The notes below the pieces were generated by a model. It was not told the DNA's origin. It was given only the letters and a program-made list of their open reading frames with translations, and made no database searches. From the NCBI RefSeq assembly GCF_000613845.1, contig NZ_BAJT01000011.1, positions 62,001-126,000 of the forward strand: a DNA stretch of 64,000 nucleotides, written 5' to 3'. Both the position numbers and the translations under genes were made by a program. Of this stretch, positions 7,180 to 16,921 are shown piece after piece; the stretch's first letter is position 1, and every line of letters begins with the position of its first letter. Origin of the DNA: Asaia astilbis JCM 15831. GTDB taxonomy: Bacteria; Pseudomonadota; Alphaproteobacteria; Acetobacterales; Acetobacteraceae.

Positions 7180-9649
7180 TCAGAATGCCAGCTCAACCTG
7201 TCCGCCAAACTGGCGCGGTTCGTTGAAGTAGCTTTGCAGACCGGTCGTGACCCCGAGCGTTTTGTAATAGGCATGCTGCTCGGCAAACAGGTTACGTGAC
7301 CAGAGCGAGAAGGTCGCCTTCGTCCCGGTATTGCCCAGCCGAACATCTGAAATGGCAATGCGACCATTGACGATCAGCCCGCTCGCGCCTTTCGGCTGGT
7401 AAACGTTTTTTGCATTGCCGACGCCAAGATAAACGGGGTCGGTTGTGCTGGCATAATACCCGCTGTCGATATTGCCATCGAGATGCGCCAGAAGCGTAAA
7501 GCCGTGGAAGGGCCGCGTATAATCGACCTGAAAACTGCCCGAATGAGCCGGGGTATAGTTCTGGTAGATCGGCACGAGGATGTTGCTGATGATGCCGCTT
7601 GAGTTCTGATACGGGTTCGCTGTCGGCGGGATATGCACGTAGTTATAGGCGTAGGAGAGACCCACTGTCAGGTATCTCATCGGCGAGACGGTCAGATCGG
7701 CCTCGACACCGCTGAGATCGCCGCGTCCCGGTGCATTCAGCGTCGAGGTGGTCGTCCGCGTCGTCAGCTGATTACCGATCTGGTAGGGCTTGCTGAAATC
7801 GACCTGGATGTCCTTGTAGTCACCCCAGTAACCGGCAACGTTGAAGCGCACGCGCTGATCGAAAAACTCCGTCTTGGATCCGACTTCAAACATCGAGACG
7901 GATTCCGGACCGAATGCCTCGTAATCCTGAGCGCGTGAGTTGGCGCCACCTGGCTTGTAGCCCGTACTCCACTTTCCATAGAGCATGACCCGCTTTGTCA
8001 GATCGCCACTGATCTCCAGTAGCGGATCGACACGCGACCAGCCTGCGTCGAAATCGATTGGACCGGAGACACCCGCCGAGTTGATTGGAGCCTGGTTATT
8101 GACGGTCGTCAGGGTGCCCCGCTTGCCATCATGCGACCAGCGCAGACCCGCTGTCAGATGCAGTGCATCATGCAGGACCGGTGGCGTGTAAACGGCATTG
8201 CCATAAACGCCCCAGCTCTTCGACGTGACACGGCTGGCACGATCGATGGGTTGCAGAGCCCAGTTATCGTAAGCCGGGCCGGAAATCAGTTTATACGCGC
8301 TGCCCGCAGCGTTGGTGAACTGATTGGTGTAGAAAGCCTGAGCGTTATCCGATGCATGCTCGCGGAAATAGATGAAGCCTGCCTGATATTTGAGGCGTTT
8401 CGTATGGCCGAACGCCTGAATTTCCTGACTGATCTGATTCTGCCAGAACCCGGCGAGCGAATTACGGGCAAAGCTGACATTCGTAAAATTGCCCGACGTA
8501 TTGGACATGCTGCTTGCAGCCATGCCGTTATCGAACTGGCTCTGGCTCAGCTCGCGATAGGCTGTGATCGAGCGGAAAGAGAGATATTGCGGGATCGCCT
8601 TGTAATCGAGCGTCATGCGATGACCGCTGGTCTTACCGATGCTCGGCTCTTCAGGCACACCTACATTGGCGCGCTTGGCACGGGTCGTTTGCAGTGTTGC
8701 GACCTGTGCCAGCTTGTTGGTGCCGGGCTTCAGCAGCTGCAGCCACAACGTGGTCGTGCTGTCATAGGCATTGTCATAGGCGTAATCGGCGGTGAAATTA
8801 TCGACCGGGTGATACATCGCCTCAACATGCACGCCATGCTTGTCGTATTGATTGAACCTGCTGAGTCGGGCATCGGGTTATCGATGAGCGGTGCACGATG
8901 GGCGGTGACGGCGTCGATCTTGATGGCAAGATCATGGAAGGCCGGCAGATCGAGATGCAGCTCACCCTTGTTGCTGTTGTAATTGCCGAACCCACCGAGC
9001 AGGCGCATCCCGAACTTGCCTGTCGGACGACGGGTAATGATATTAAGGGCGCCCGCTTCGGTATTCCGTCCGAACAACGTGCCTTGCGGACCTTTGAGCA
9101 CTTCCATGCTCTCGACATCGAATAGCGCCGTACCCAGGGACTGGGGGCGCGCCATATAAACGCCGTCGATATAGACGCCGACGCCTGATCGCGCGCAGGC
9201 TGGTTGCTGTCGCCAAGCACACCGACACCGCGAATATTGACGACCAGCGCGGAATTACGACCTGAGAACTGGGCGATACGCAAAGAGGGGATCGAGCCAT
9301 CTCCAAGATCGGTCAGCGAAACGACGTGGCGATTGGCGAGCTGCTTGGCCGTGAATACCGTCGCCGAGCTCGGATCTTTCTGAAAGCTGCGCACATTTCT
9401 TTGCGCCGTCACATTGATGCTTTCCGGCGCGCTCTTATGCACCTTGGGATGCCTGGTTTTTGAGGACGACTGCGCGCGTCCGGCAGACCGTGAAGCCGCT
9501 GGTGATGCCTTATTCGGCTTCGAAACGTCGTTCGCGGCAGGAATTACAGGCTTGGCGGATGTCGTGTTCTGATCTCGCGTGGCCGAATAAGCCGAGCCGG
9601 TGCAGCAGAGAAATGTAAATACCAGGCATACTCGTTTACCCTTCAACAC
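7180..9649 (-). pseudogene. TonB-dependent outer-membrane receptor, frame-disrupted at two sites
   Basis: The full product would be about 823 residues. It would have a signal peptide (CLVFTFLCCTGSAYSA), a plug domain (IRGVGVLGDSNQPARDQ, YIDGVYMAR, GPQGTLFGRNT) and a long beta-barrel ending in the outer-membrane signature ...GGQVELAF. The frame shifts near 9184, where one G of a GGG run seems missing in the Gln-Gly-Val region, and near 8865, where one C seems missing. Each shift is -1, and conservation resumes at once, so a sequencing error is as likely as real decay. GTG 9649 has a strong GGGGAGA ribosome site and gives a clean signal peptide; ATG 9691 or 9709 are alternatives. The YIDGVYMAR plug type is common in receptors for siderophores or sugars. 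The ligand is unknown and no partner gene is adjacent. Confidence 0.85.
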
Positions 9650-10334
9650 AAACTTTTCTCCCCGCCCACGCCCGACTACCTGTTTATTCATCGAAACGTC
9701 CGGCTTCATTTGATCTGCACGGATGCCGGGAGGCGCTCGATGTGCCTGCTCACCCGACGCGTCTGGATTAATCTGCTTTGGGAAAAGTTTTGTGTCGAAC
9801 CATGTATAAATCGTGAATTAAATGTTTAACCGACATATAAATTTCATAATCATTTCGTCATTTATAAATATTCAAACTATTTTACAAGAATTTGTTTTTG
9901 GTCATTGACTAAAATGATAATTAGTACAAATAAGTAACGATCTCTGTCCTGAGCTACCGATGGAGGGAACATCTCTCTCGAAGCCTCATCCAGTCGTTTC
10001 CTAGCCGCGCACGGCAATCTTCTCAGAGACGATCATCCTCGTCAGTCACCGTGCCTGTCCGACCGAGAACAGGGCGGATTTTTCAAAGACACGGCCCGTC
10101 ATCACCCACCTCTCCCGCACGCCTAGAAACCAGCTTCGAGGTAAAAGCCTTCTGGCTAAAAAATTTCTGGGCTGGGGAGAGACCGGGAGACGCGCAGCAT
10201 GAAAGCGGAACAGTCTGCTGCTCTAGGCTGACGCCGCTATGAGGTGAAGCCCTTGTGACCGCACTCGATACGCGAAACCGTCACGGGCTGGCGACCGGGG
10301 AAAAGCCGCAGGCTCGCAAATATCAGACCCAATA
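9650..10334. other. Gene-free region with AT-rich receptor promoter zone
   Basis: No supported gene. From about 9780 to 9945 the sequence becomes markedly AT-rich (long A/T runs, several ATAAAT and TTTAA steps), unlike the rest of the window. This is upstream of the receptor and probably holds its promoter. A TGATAATTA element near 9915 vaguely resembles half of a Fur/iron box, but I cannot confirm one. An open frame of 63 codons at 10051-10242 has no support. Confidence 0.45.
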
Positions 10335-10372
10335 AAAAACCGATGGCGCCGCTCTCAGCCCCATCGGTTTTT
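10335..10372 (-). terminator. Strong intrinsic terminator of gltX
   Basis: A perfect 12-base stem (10335-10346 with 10361-10372) is flanked by A6 on one side and T5 on the other, so it could work in both directions. It lies 31 bases beyond the gltX stop. Confidence 0.88.
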
Positions 10373-10403
10373 CAATGTCGCAACGAGTATTCTGCTTCCC
10401 GGA

Positions 10404-11738
10404 TCAGGTCAGGGCAGCCTCCTGCAAGCGCTGCACAACGCGCTCGCGTCCCATGAGCGGCAGCAGAGCGTGAAGCTCAGGGCCTGCCTCCTCGCCTGTC
10501 AAAGCGACGCGAAGGGGATGGAAGAGTGCCTTGCCCTTGCGGCCTGAGACTTCCTTGAGGGCCGTGGTCCAGAGCTTCCAGCTCTGGCCATCCAGAGGAG
10601 CTGCTGGAAGCGCCTGCTCGGCCTGGGCAAGAAACTCTGCCTCATCGCGAAGGGCTGGAGGCGCAATGTCGCCCTGCACAACATCCCACCAGAAGGCGAT
10701 CTCTCCTGTGAGGTCGACATTCCCCTGAATAGCCTGCCAGAACGCCTCGCTGGCGCCCTCTGGCAAGTGGGCCTTCACGTCGTCGAAACTCATGCCATGC
10801 AGCAGACGACGATTAAGGCCCAGAAGATGCTGCATGTCGAAACGCGCAGCCGATTTCGACACGTGCGAGAGATCGAAATTGGCGATCGACTCCTCAAGCG
10901 TCATCGGCACCGGATCATCCGAGCTCCCGATTTTCGACAGATAGGAGACAACCGATTGCGGCTCCATGCCATCGTGACGCAGCGCACGCAGCGACAGCGC
11001 GTCAAAACGCTTGGAGAGCTTGCCACCGCCCTCATCGAGCAGAAGCGGCAAATGGGCAAAGGTGAAGCGCGTCGGCCGACCACCCAGCGCCTCGATGATA
11101 TCGAGCTGAACACCGGTATTGGTGATGTGATCTTCGCCACGGATGATGTGGGTCACCCCCAGCTCCATGTCATCGACGACGGAGGCCAGCGTGTAGAGTA
11201 CTGTACCGTCCGCCCGCACCAGAACCGGATCGGAAATAGCTGTCAGCTTGACCGACAGATCATCCATGACCAGGTCACGCCAGCTTTTGTGGCCGTCCGA
11301 GAGCTTGAAGCGCCAGTACGGCACTTTGCCGTTGGCTTCTGCCCGCTCACGCTGCTCAGGAGTCAGGCGCAGCATGGCACGATCATAAATGGGTGGCTTG
11401 CGTGCCTTCAGACGGGCTTCGCGCTTTGCGGCAAGCTCCTGCTCACTCTCGAAGCAAGGGTAGAGACGTCCTGAGGCCTTGAGGGCCTCAATGGCCAAAG
11501 CGTAGCGGTCGAGCCGCTGCGACTGGTGTGCAATTTCGTCCCAGCTCAGGCCCAGCCATTCGAGGTCGGTCTTGATGCCTTGCTCGTACTCCGTCTTCGA
11601 ACGCTCGATATCGGTGTCATCGATGCGAAGCAGGAATTTGCCGCCGTGATTGCGGGCGTACAGGGCATTGGCGATCGCCAGACGGGCATTGCCAACATGA
11701 AGATAGCCGGTCGGGCTTGGAGCGAAGCGCAGTTTCAT
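10404..11738 (-). CDS. gltX: Glutamate-tRNA ligase
   Basis: A 444-residue class I aminoacyl-tRNA synthetase that charges tRNA with glutamate. It opens with FAPSPTGYLHVGNARLA, where HVGN replaces the HIGH motif. It has the RIDDTDIERS loop, the GEDHITNTG segment and the KLSKR signature lysine motif. The length is in the normal range for the shorter bacterial forms. Many alphaproteobacteria carry two gltX copies, one of which may charge tRNA-Gln for later amidation. This could be either copy, and the sequence alone does not decide. It ends at a strong terminator. Confidence 0.93.
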   Translation of the reverse strand: MKLRFAPSPTGYLHVGNARLAIANALYARNHGGKFLLRIDDTDIERSKTEYEQGIKTDLEWLGLSWDEIAHQSQRLDRYALAIEALKASGRLYPCFESEQELAAKREARLKARKPPIYDRAMLRLTPEQRERAEANGKVPYWRFKLSDGHKSWRDLVMDDLSVKLTAISDPVLVRADGTVLYTLASVVDDMELGVTHIIRGEDHITNTGVQLDIIEALGGRPTRFTFAHLPLLLDEGGGKLSKRFDALSLRALRHDGMEPQSVVSYLSKIGSSDDPVPMTLEESIANFDLSHVSKSAARFDMQHLLGLNRRLLHGMSFDDVKAHLPEGASEAFWQAIQGNVDLTGEIAFWWDVVQGDIAPPALRDEAEFLAQAEQALPAAPLDGQSWKLWTTALKEVSGRKGKALFHPLRVALTGEEAGPELHALLPLMGRERVVQRLQEAALT

Positions 11739-11813
11739 GCTGCATCTATGCCAAGCGCGCGGGCAATTTGCCAGAGCCCACGCGTGACCCGCGCTTCAGA
11801 AAATGAGGCGCGA

Positions 11814-12574
11814 TCAGAAAATGCGGGAGAAGCCACTTCCCTGCAACTCAGCCATAGCCCCGAGCGCACTCGGCGTGACGATTGCCCGCGGGTTGATGTG
11901 ATTGGTCAGCTCGGCAGCAATCTGCTCCTGACTTCCCCCTACCGATCCGCCCCCGAGAGCCAGAATCCTGCCCGCGTGACTCCAGATCGCATTATGGCAG
12001 GCGAGAAAGACCACACCCCGCGCCTGAAGCGCCGGAATGCCTCGCCCTGCGATGCCATAAGCCCCCTGCTCATCCTGATGATGGCGGGAACTCCCCGTCG
12101 AGGCTGCTGCAAGGCAGAAACCGTCTCGCCAGCCGGAACCAGACGCGCAAGATCGAAACGAGTCCAGGCTGCTGCATCATAGAGCGCAAGCTGCGCCTCA
12201 CCCCAGAGTGCCATGACCAGCAAAGCATCGGGATGACCGAACGAGAAAACCTCGCTGTTGATCAGGTTCTGCGCCTCGACCGGCCAGTGACCGGAGAGAT
12301 CGGCACCAGCGCCAAGCATTTTGCGCCTCCCGCGAAACCCGACAAGGGCTTCGAAAGCGGCATCGTCCCATAAATCAGGATGATCGAGAACGCGCGGTAT
12401 CGTGGCAAACTGACGTCGACGTGGCAGGGCCGCCAGTTGGCGGCTCAGCTCAGGTAGATTATCCTGAGGTTCTGGTGGCGGGGGCAGAAGAGCCGAGCGC
12501 GCCAGGGCGTGGAACGGAGCAGCCGCGCCAAGCGACGCTGCCGCGACAAGAAGTCTGCGCCGGTCGATGGTCAT
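11814..12574 (-). pseudogene. Uncharacterised exported protein with Tat-like signal, one frameshift
   Basis: The product would be about 253 residues. It opens with TIDRRRLLVAAASLGAAAP, a twin-arginine-type signal followed by an Ala cleavage region. The second half, which reads YGIAGRGIPALQARG and LACHNAIWSHAGRI, is in another frame. The shift is near 12078, where one base seems missing between ATCATC and AGGATGAGC. The two halves together look like one conserved protein. A DsrE-like fold is possible from the cysteine-containing LACHNA stretch, but this is only an impression. It overlaps the preceding small gene by one base (TGATG) and is probably co-transcribed with pncB. Confidence 0.6.
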
Positions 12575-12948
12575 CAGAGCTCGACCTGCTCATCGTCTTC
12601 AACAAGGCGGCGGGGATCGAGCGTGCGCCAGTCCCGCTCCATCGGGGTTGCTGGCGATGCTGCAAAATCTTCAAGCTCGGACGCCGATTTCCAGCCGTCA
12701 TCACCGGCTTCGACAACCATCGCGTCCTCTCCGAACGAGAACCAGGCTTCCAGAACCTCACGCCCGACAGCACCGCCTCTGCGGCAGCGCTCAATGCTGT
12801 CGCGCACATAGGCGCGCGCATAGGCATTGGCATGGGCGAGATCCTGAAAGTCCTTGACCTCTTCCACGATTCCTTCTTCCGCCCCGCCCGAATTGTCGAG
12901 AATGCGGACAAACCAGCCGCGATCGGGCTCAGCTTCGGAACTGCTCAT
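12574..12948 (-). CDS. Conserved acidic hypothetical protein
   Basis: A 124-residue protein rich in Glu and Asp, with no signal peptide and no membrane segment. Segments such as GWFVRILDNSGG and ANAYARAYVRDSIERCR suggest a small alpha/beta domain. Its start overlaps the end of pncB by 4 bases, and its stop overlaps the start of the next gene by 1 base, so translation is probably coupled. I do not recognise the family. Tight packing in the operon and intact coding argue that it is a real gene. Confidence 0.7.
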   Translation of the reverse strand: MSSSEAEPDRGWFVRILDNSGGAEEGIVEEVKDFQDLAHANAYARAYVRDSIERCRRGGAVGREVLEAWFSFGEDAMVVEAGDDGWKSASELEDFAASPATPMERDWRTLDPRRLVEDDEQVEL

Positions 12949-14150
12949 GCTTCGTCTTCCTTCAGTTTCGACGGGATCTTGTGAAGCAGGAATTCCCGCC
13001 CCACCTTCACCCGCTTTTCACCGTCATAGGCAACGATATCGGCGGTCGCATAGGTTTCGTTCCATTTTGCAGGAATGAAAGACCCTGTGCCGACGACATC
13101 GAGAGGGGCGTGAGAATCACGCATCGCCATACATTTCTCAAGGCCGAAACCCGAGGATACGATAATCTTGACCTCGGTGAACCCTGCCTCGTTGAGCGTC
13201 TCGCGCATCCACCAGATCGAAGCCGCCGACACACCGGTCCCGACAAGGTCCTTCAATTCGTGGTCGGAGCGATAGCGCCTGATCGTGCCCGGCGTGTGAC
13301 GCTCCAGCACGGCGTAGGAGGATTGCGGGTCCAGCCCTTCGATAAAGCGCCCGCCATGCGTGTCGAGGCGCACACTGATGCGACCCTGCGCCGCCAGCTC
13401 GGGAAAGCGGCGGCAGACCGCGAGTGCATCGGTAATCTCCTGACCGAAATAATCGACCAGGACCACGAGGGGATCATCGGGAAACACCTCGCGGTACATT
13501 TCCGCCGCGCGCAATGTCGATCCGGCATAACCGATCAGGGCATGGGGCATCGTGCCCAGCCCGTGCGCCTGATCGAAAAATCCGGCCGTGACATCATTGG
13601 CGCACCCGATAAAGCCCTTGGCCCCCTCGCGCCGGGCCGCACGAGAGCCAACAGCAGCAGCGTATCCCATAATCTCCTGCATTTCGAAGCCCGCGCAGTG
13701 GCGGGCTTCCATCGCCATGAAGGCGGCATCCGGCAGGGCCAGAGCCATCTGATAGGCATTATGGGCAGCAACGCAAGCCGAGCCGAGCTTTTGCAAAAGC
13801 AGGGTCTCAAGGGGCGCCATACGCGTGAAAGGCCCCGTCAGATAGAGCAGCGGCTCGCCTGCCCCTACCCAGCTCCCTTCCGGATAAACAGTCTCGATCT
13901 GAACGGAAAAGCCCTGCTCGCGGGACACGTTTTCCAGCCACGCGATCATCAGACCATGGGCTGCAATCACCGGGCGTCGGATAAACAGGGCATAAGTGAC
14001 CTGACACTCGCCGAAGCGGGAGACGATGGCCTGCGTACGATTGAAATACGCATCCGTCCGCGCCCCGATCTCGCTCTGGCTCAGAGCGAGGCGGGGGCTT
14101 TGCGCAGCGGCAAGGGCTGCACGTCCCTCCTCGGCTTTAGGCAGGGTCAT
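12945..14150 (-). CDS. pncB: Nicotinate phosphoribosyltransferase family protein
   Basis: A 401-residue enzyme of the NAD salvage pathway that joins nicotinate to PRPP. Family landmarks include [11 protein letters not shown] near the start, [25 protein letters not shown] with the catalytic-region histidine, and [11 protein letters not shown] for phosphate binding. The C-terminal [13 protein letters not shown] stretch ([12 protein letters not shown]) fits the PRPP/phosphate loop of this fold. The gene overlaps its upstream neighbour, the DAHP synthase, by 4 bases. The long open frame on the opposite strand is a shadow. Confidence 0.88.
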   Translation of the reverse strand: MTLPKAEEGRAALAAAQSPRLALSQSEIGARTDAYFNRTQAIVSRFGECQVTYALFIRRPVIAAHGLMIAWLENVSREQGFSVQIETVYPEGSWVGAGEPLLYLTGPFTRMAPLETLLLQKLGSACVAAHNAYQMALALPDAAFMAMEARHCAGFEMQEIMGYAAAVGSRAARREGAKGFIGCANDVTAGFFDQAHGLGTMPHALIGYAGSTLRAAEMYREVFPDDPLVVLVDYFGQEITDALAVCRRFPELAAQGRISVRLDTHGGRFIEGLDPQSSYAVLERHTPGTIRRYRSDHELKDLVGTGVSAASIWWMRETLNEAGFTEVKIIVSSGFGLEKCMAMRDSHAPLDVVGTGSFIPAKWNETYATADIVAYDGEKRVKVGREFLLHKIPSKLKEDEA

Positions 14151-15565
14151 TTTCCTAGGGCTCCATGATCACGGAAATGCCCTGTCAATTCCTCAGCAAG
14201 GAGGAAGGCCATTTCCAGGGATTGCTCTGCATTCAGGCGCGGATCGCAGAACGTCTCGTAACGACCAGCCAGATCGGCTTCGGTCAAGCACTGGGCCCCA
14301 CCGACGCATTCCGTCACATCCTGCCCGGTCATTTCGATATGAATACCGCCCGGACGAAGCCCAGCCTGCTGGAAGACCGAGAAAAAGCCCTTCACTTCGC
14401 CCAGAATTGAGTCAAAGGAGCGCGTCTTGATCTTGTCTGCCGTGCTGATCGTGTTGCCGTGCATCGGATCGCACAGCCAGGTCACGGTACGCCCGCTGCC
14501 GCGAACCTTGTCGAGCAGAGGCGGCAGGAACTCGCTCACCTTGTTCACGCCCATACGCGAAATCAGGGTGATCCGTCCGGCTTCATCCTTCGGGTTCAGG
14601 ATATCGAGCAGCTTTTCCAGATCGTCGAGCGTCGTAGTCGGCCCGACCTTGATCCCGATCGGATTGCCGACACCGCGCAGGAATTCGACATGCGCGCCAT
14701 CGGGCTGACGCGTACGATCGCCAATCCACAGGAAATGAGCCGAACAGTCGTACCAGTTCTCGCTCAGACTATCGATACGCGTGAGCGCCTGCTCATAAGG
14801 CAGAAGCAGCGCCTCATGAGACGTGTAAAACTCGGTCTCATTGATCTGCGGAGCGCTCTGATTGAAGCCACAGGCCCCCATGAAAGACAGGGTCTCGTCG
14901 ATACGCTGGGCCAGGTCCTGATACCGTTCGGCCAGCGGCGAGCGCTTGACGAAGCCCAGATTCCAGCGATGCACTTCGTGGAGATTGGCATACCCGCCAG
15001 ACGCGAACGCCCGCAGCAGGTTCATCACGCCAACAGACTGGAAATAGCCGGTTTCCATGCGTCCCGGATCGGGGAGACGCGCAGCTTCGGTAAATTCCGG
15101 ACCATTGATGATATCACCGCGATAACAGGGCAGCGTCACCCCATTCTGGGTCTCGGTGTCAGACGACCGTGGCTTGGCATACTGCCCGGCCATGCGCCCG
15201 ATCTTGATGACAGGCACTTTGGCACCGAAGGTCAGAACCACGGCCATCTGCAACAGGACACGAAACGTGTCGCGCACGATGTCAGCCGTAAACTCATTGA
15301 AGCTTTCGGCACATGCACCGCCCTGAAGCACGAAGGCCTCGCCACGCGCTGCCTTGGCGAGCTGGCTCTTCAGGCGCCGCGTCTCACCGGCAAACACCAG
15401 GGGCGGATATCGACGCAGGCGTGCTTCAACGGAGTCGAGCGCGGCTGCATCAAGATAGTGCGGTGCCTGGCGAATGGAGTGCGACCGCCAGCTCGACGGC
15501 GTCCAGCCGGCGTGCTGGGCGGGTTCGCGGTTCGGGTGCATGACTACAATCTTCCTTCGGGTCAA
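14147..15565 (-). CDS. Class II 3-deoxy-7-phosphoheptulonate synthase
   Basis: A 472-residue enzyme that condenses phosphoenolpyruvate with erythrose 4-phosphate, the first step of aromatic amino acid synthesis. It is of the plant/actinobacterial class II type. Landmarks are [28 protein letters not shown], the metal and phosphate sites in [25 protein letters not shown], and CDPMHGNT near the C-terminus. ATG 15541, eight codons in, is an alternative start. The overlap with pncB suggests coupled expression, though the two pathways are not obviously linked. Confidence 0.93.
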   Translation of the reverse strand: MTRRKIVVMHPNREPAQHAGWTPSSWRSHSIRQAPHYLDAAALDSVEARLRRYPPLVFAGETRRLKSQLAKAARGEAFVLQGGACAESFNEFTADIVRDTFRVLLQMAVVLTFGAKVPVIKIGRMAGQYAKPRSSDTETQNGVTLPCYRGDIINGPEFTEAARLPDPGRMETGYFQSVGVMNLLRAFASGGYANLHEVHRWNLGFVKRSPLAERYQDLAQRIDETLSFMGACGFNQSAPQINETEFYTSHEALLLPYEQALTRIDSLSENWYDCSAHFLWIGDRTRQPDGAHVEFLRGVGNPIGIKVGPTTTLDDLEKLLDILNPKDEAGRITLISRMGVNKVSEFLPPLLDKVRGSGRTVTWLCDPMHGNTISTADKIKTRSFDSILGEVKGFFSVFQQAGLRPGGIHIEMTGQDVTECVGGAQCLTEADLAGRYETFCDPRLNAEQSLEMAFLLAEELTGHFRDHGALGK

Positions 15566-15604
15566 AAAGAGGGGTTTTACTATGGAGCGGAATGTCTCTG
15601 ACGC

Positions 15605-16257
15605 CTAGGGGCTATCCTCGGCAGTCACGCGGCGGAACGTCAGATTCCAACGATACGCTCCCGTCAAAGGATGCATGTCGACACCGAGTGGCGCGACCCC
15701 GTGATAGTTGAAACGCGAAGCTCCCCCCCAGACCACAACATCACCACTCAACAGCGATACTTTTCTCACGCGCTTCGTTCGCGACGTGCCACCAAACAGA
15801 AATTGCGCAGCGACACCCAAAGAGACCGAGACGATCGGACTTTCAGGGGCATCCTCGTCGCTATCCTGATGCAGACCCATCCGGGCCCCCGGCGCATAGC
15901 AGTTGATCAGACAGGCCTGAGGCAAAAAGTCTCAAATCCAGCTTGTGCAGCGCATTCTTGCGCAAAAGTGATCCACTCTTCTGGCATGGGAGGCCAGGCC
16001 TTTCCGCTGAGCGGGTCGCAGGACTCGTATCGATAGCCTGCGGCATCGGAATGCCAGCCGAGGGCGCCACAATTTGTCATTCGGACAGAAAAACGACGCC
16101 CACCCGGCGTCATCAGCTGCCTCAAGGGAGCCTGAGCGAGCACCGCCTCTACCTGCGTCATCAATTTTTCCTGCAGCGCGGCTGCACCACCTGGCAGGAA
16201 CAACGCACCCGGACCAAGCTTTTCTGGCACCCTGGCAGCACTGAACAGGTCATCCAT
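15605..16257 (-). pseudogene. alkB: AlkB-like 2-oxoglutarate/Fe(II) dioxygenase, one frameshift
   Basis: The product would be about 217 residues, an AlkB-type enzyme that removes alkyl groups from damaged bases in DNA or RNA by oxidation. The iron ligands are intact: His and Asp in GLHQDSDE and a distal His in FNYHGVAPL. The 2-oxoglutarate arginines are in RWNLTFR. The frame breaks at an A5 run (15924-15928 on the plus strand). One extra A would restore the reading Glu-Thr-Phe-Leu-Pro-Gln-Ala. ATG 16257 (MDDLFSAARVPE) is preferred over 16308 because it matches the usual start of this family. An error in the homopolymer is likely. Confidence 0.85.
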
Positions 16258-16398
16258 CACAATAGGCACTTGCCGCCTCCGGTCACACCACTTACTTGGC
16301 ATTATCATCAGCGCCAGAGATCGGGGTTATTTCCGAATTGGCAACCACCGTCCCCGTACGGCATTCGAAACGGGACGAAACTGCAAGGGAATGCTTCG

Positions 16399-16785
16399 AT
16401 GGCAAAATTCCAACGCGGCGCTTTTCTGGCCGCCACTCTGTTTGTCCTGCCTGCGGGCACCGCCTGGGCTCAGTTCACGGGAGAGAATGCCCCAAGTGAT
16501 GCGCACGCTCCGCAGAAGGCCAGCCCGGATGGTGGCGTGGAATATCGCGGAAAAGGCGAGCACCTGACAGCCAAGGGCCGCCATTCCCTTCCGCCGGGCT
16601 ATCAGGAAACCCCCAGCTCCGAATTCAACCACGGACCAGACCCCGATCACGCAGATAACGTGCAGCGCGACGCCGTTACCGGCGCCGATCTGAGCAAGTT
16701 CGGCTCCGCTTATTCAAATAGCAGCCCGGTTCAGAGCGGTCAGCTCGGCGATGCCTCGGGTAATGGCTGGGTCGCACCGCGCTAA
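16399..16785 (+). CDS. Small secreted hypothetical protein
   Basis: A 128-residue protein with a clear signal peptide (RGAFLAATLFVLPAGTAWAQ) and then a hydrophilic, probably unstructured mature part rich in Gly, Ser, Asp and Pro. ATG 16399 has an AAGGGA ribosome site. The frame is open much further upstream, but that part overlaps the dioxygenase gene and looks meaningless. No family recognised. It stands alone, divergent from the AlkB gene, and is followed by a hairpin. Confidence 0.7.
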   Translation: MAKFQRGAFLAATLFVLPAGTAWAQFTGENAPSDAHAPQKASPDGGVEYRGKGEHLTAKGRHSLPPGYQETPSSEFNHGPDPDHADNVQRDAVTGADLSKFGSAYSNSSPVQSGQLGDASGNGWVAPR

Positions 16786-16792
16786 AGAAGAC

Positions 16793-16823
16793 TGTCTCCC
16801 GGGGGCAAGCCTACCGGGAGACA
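16793..16823. terminator. Hairpin after the small secreted protein gene
   Basis: A perfect 10-base stem (16793-16802 with 16814-16823) with an 11-base loop lies just after the stop codon. There is no T tract, so it may be a weak terminator or an RNA-stabilising hairpin. Confidence 0.55.
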
Positions 16824-16921
16824 ATCGAGACTCCACTCCCCTCCGCCAAAGGGTGAAAACGCAGGGTTTTACGCCTCCGCTCGCTGGCCTGCCGCTTTTT
16901 GCCACAGCCGCATTAATCACT

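Noticed and set aside
10051..10242. 63-codon open frame upstream of the gltX terminator
   Set aside because: No ribosome site, no homology-like sequence, and it lies in a gene-poor stretch.
12981..14168. 395-codon open frame on the plus strand
   Set aside because: It lies antisense to pncB. It arises from the GC-rich codon pattern and shows no family features.
14459..15601. 380-codon open frame on the plus strand
   Set aside because: It is antisense to the class II DAHP synthase, whose motifs are all intact.
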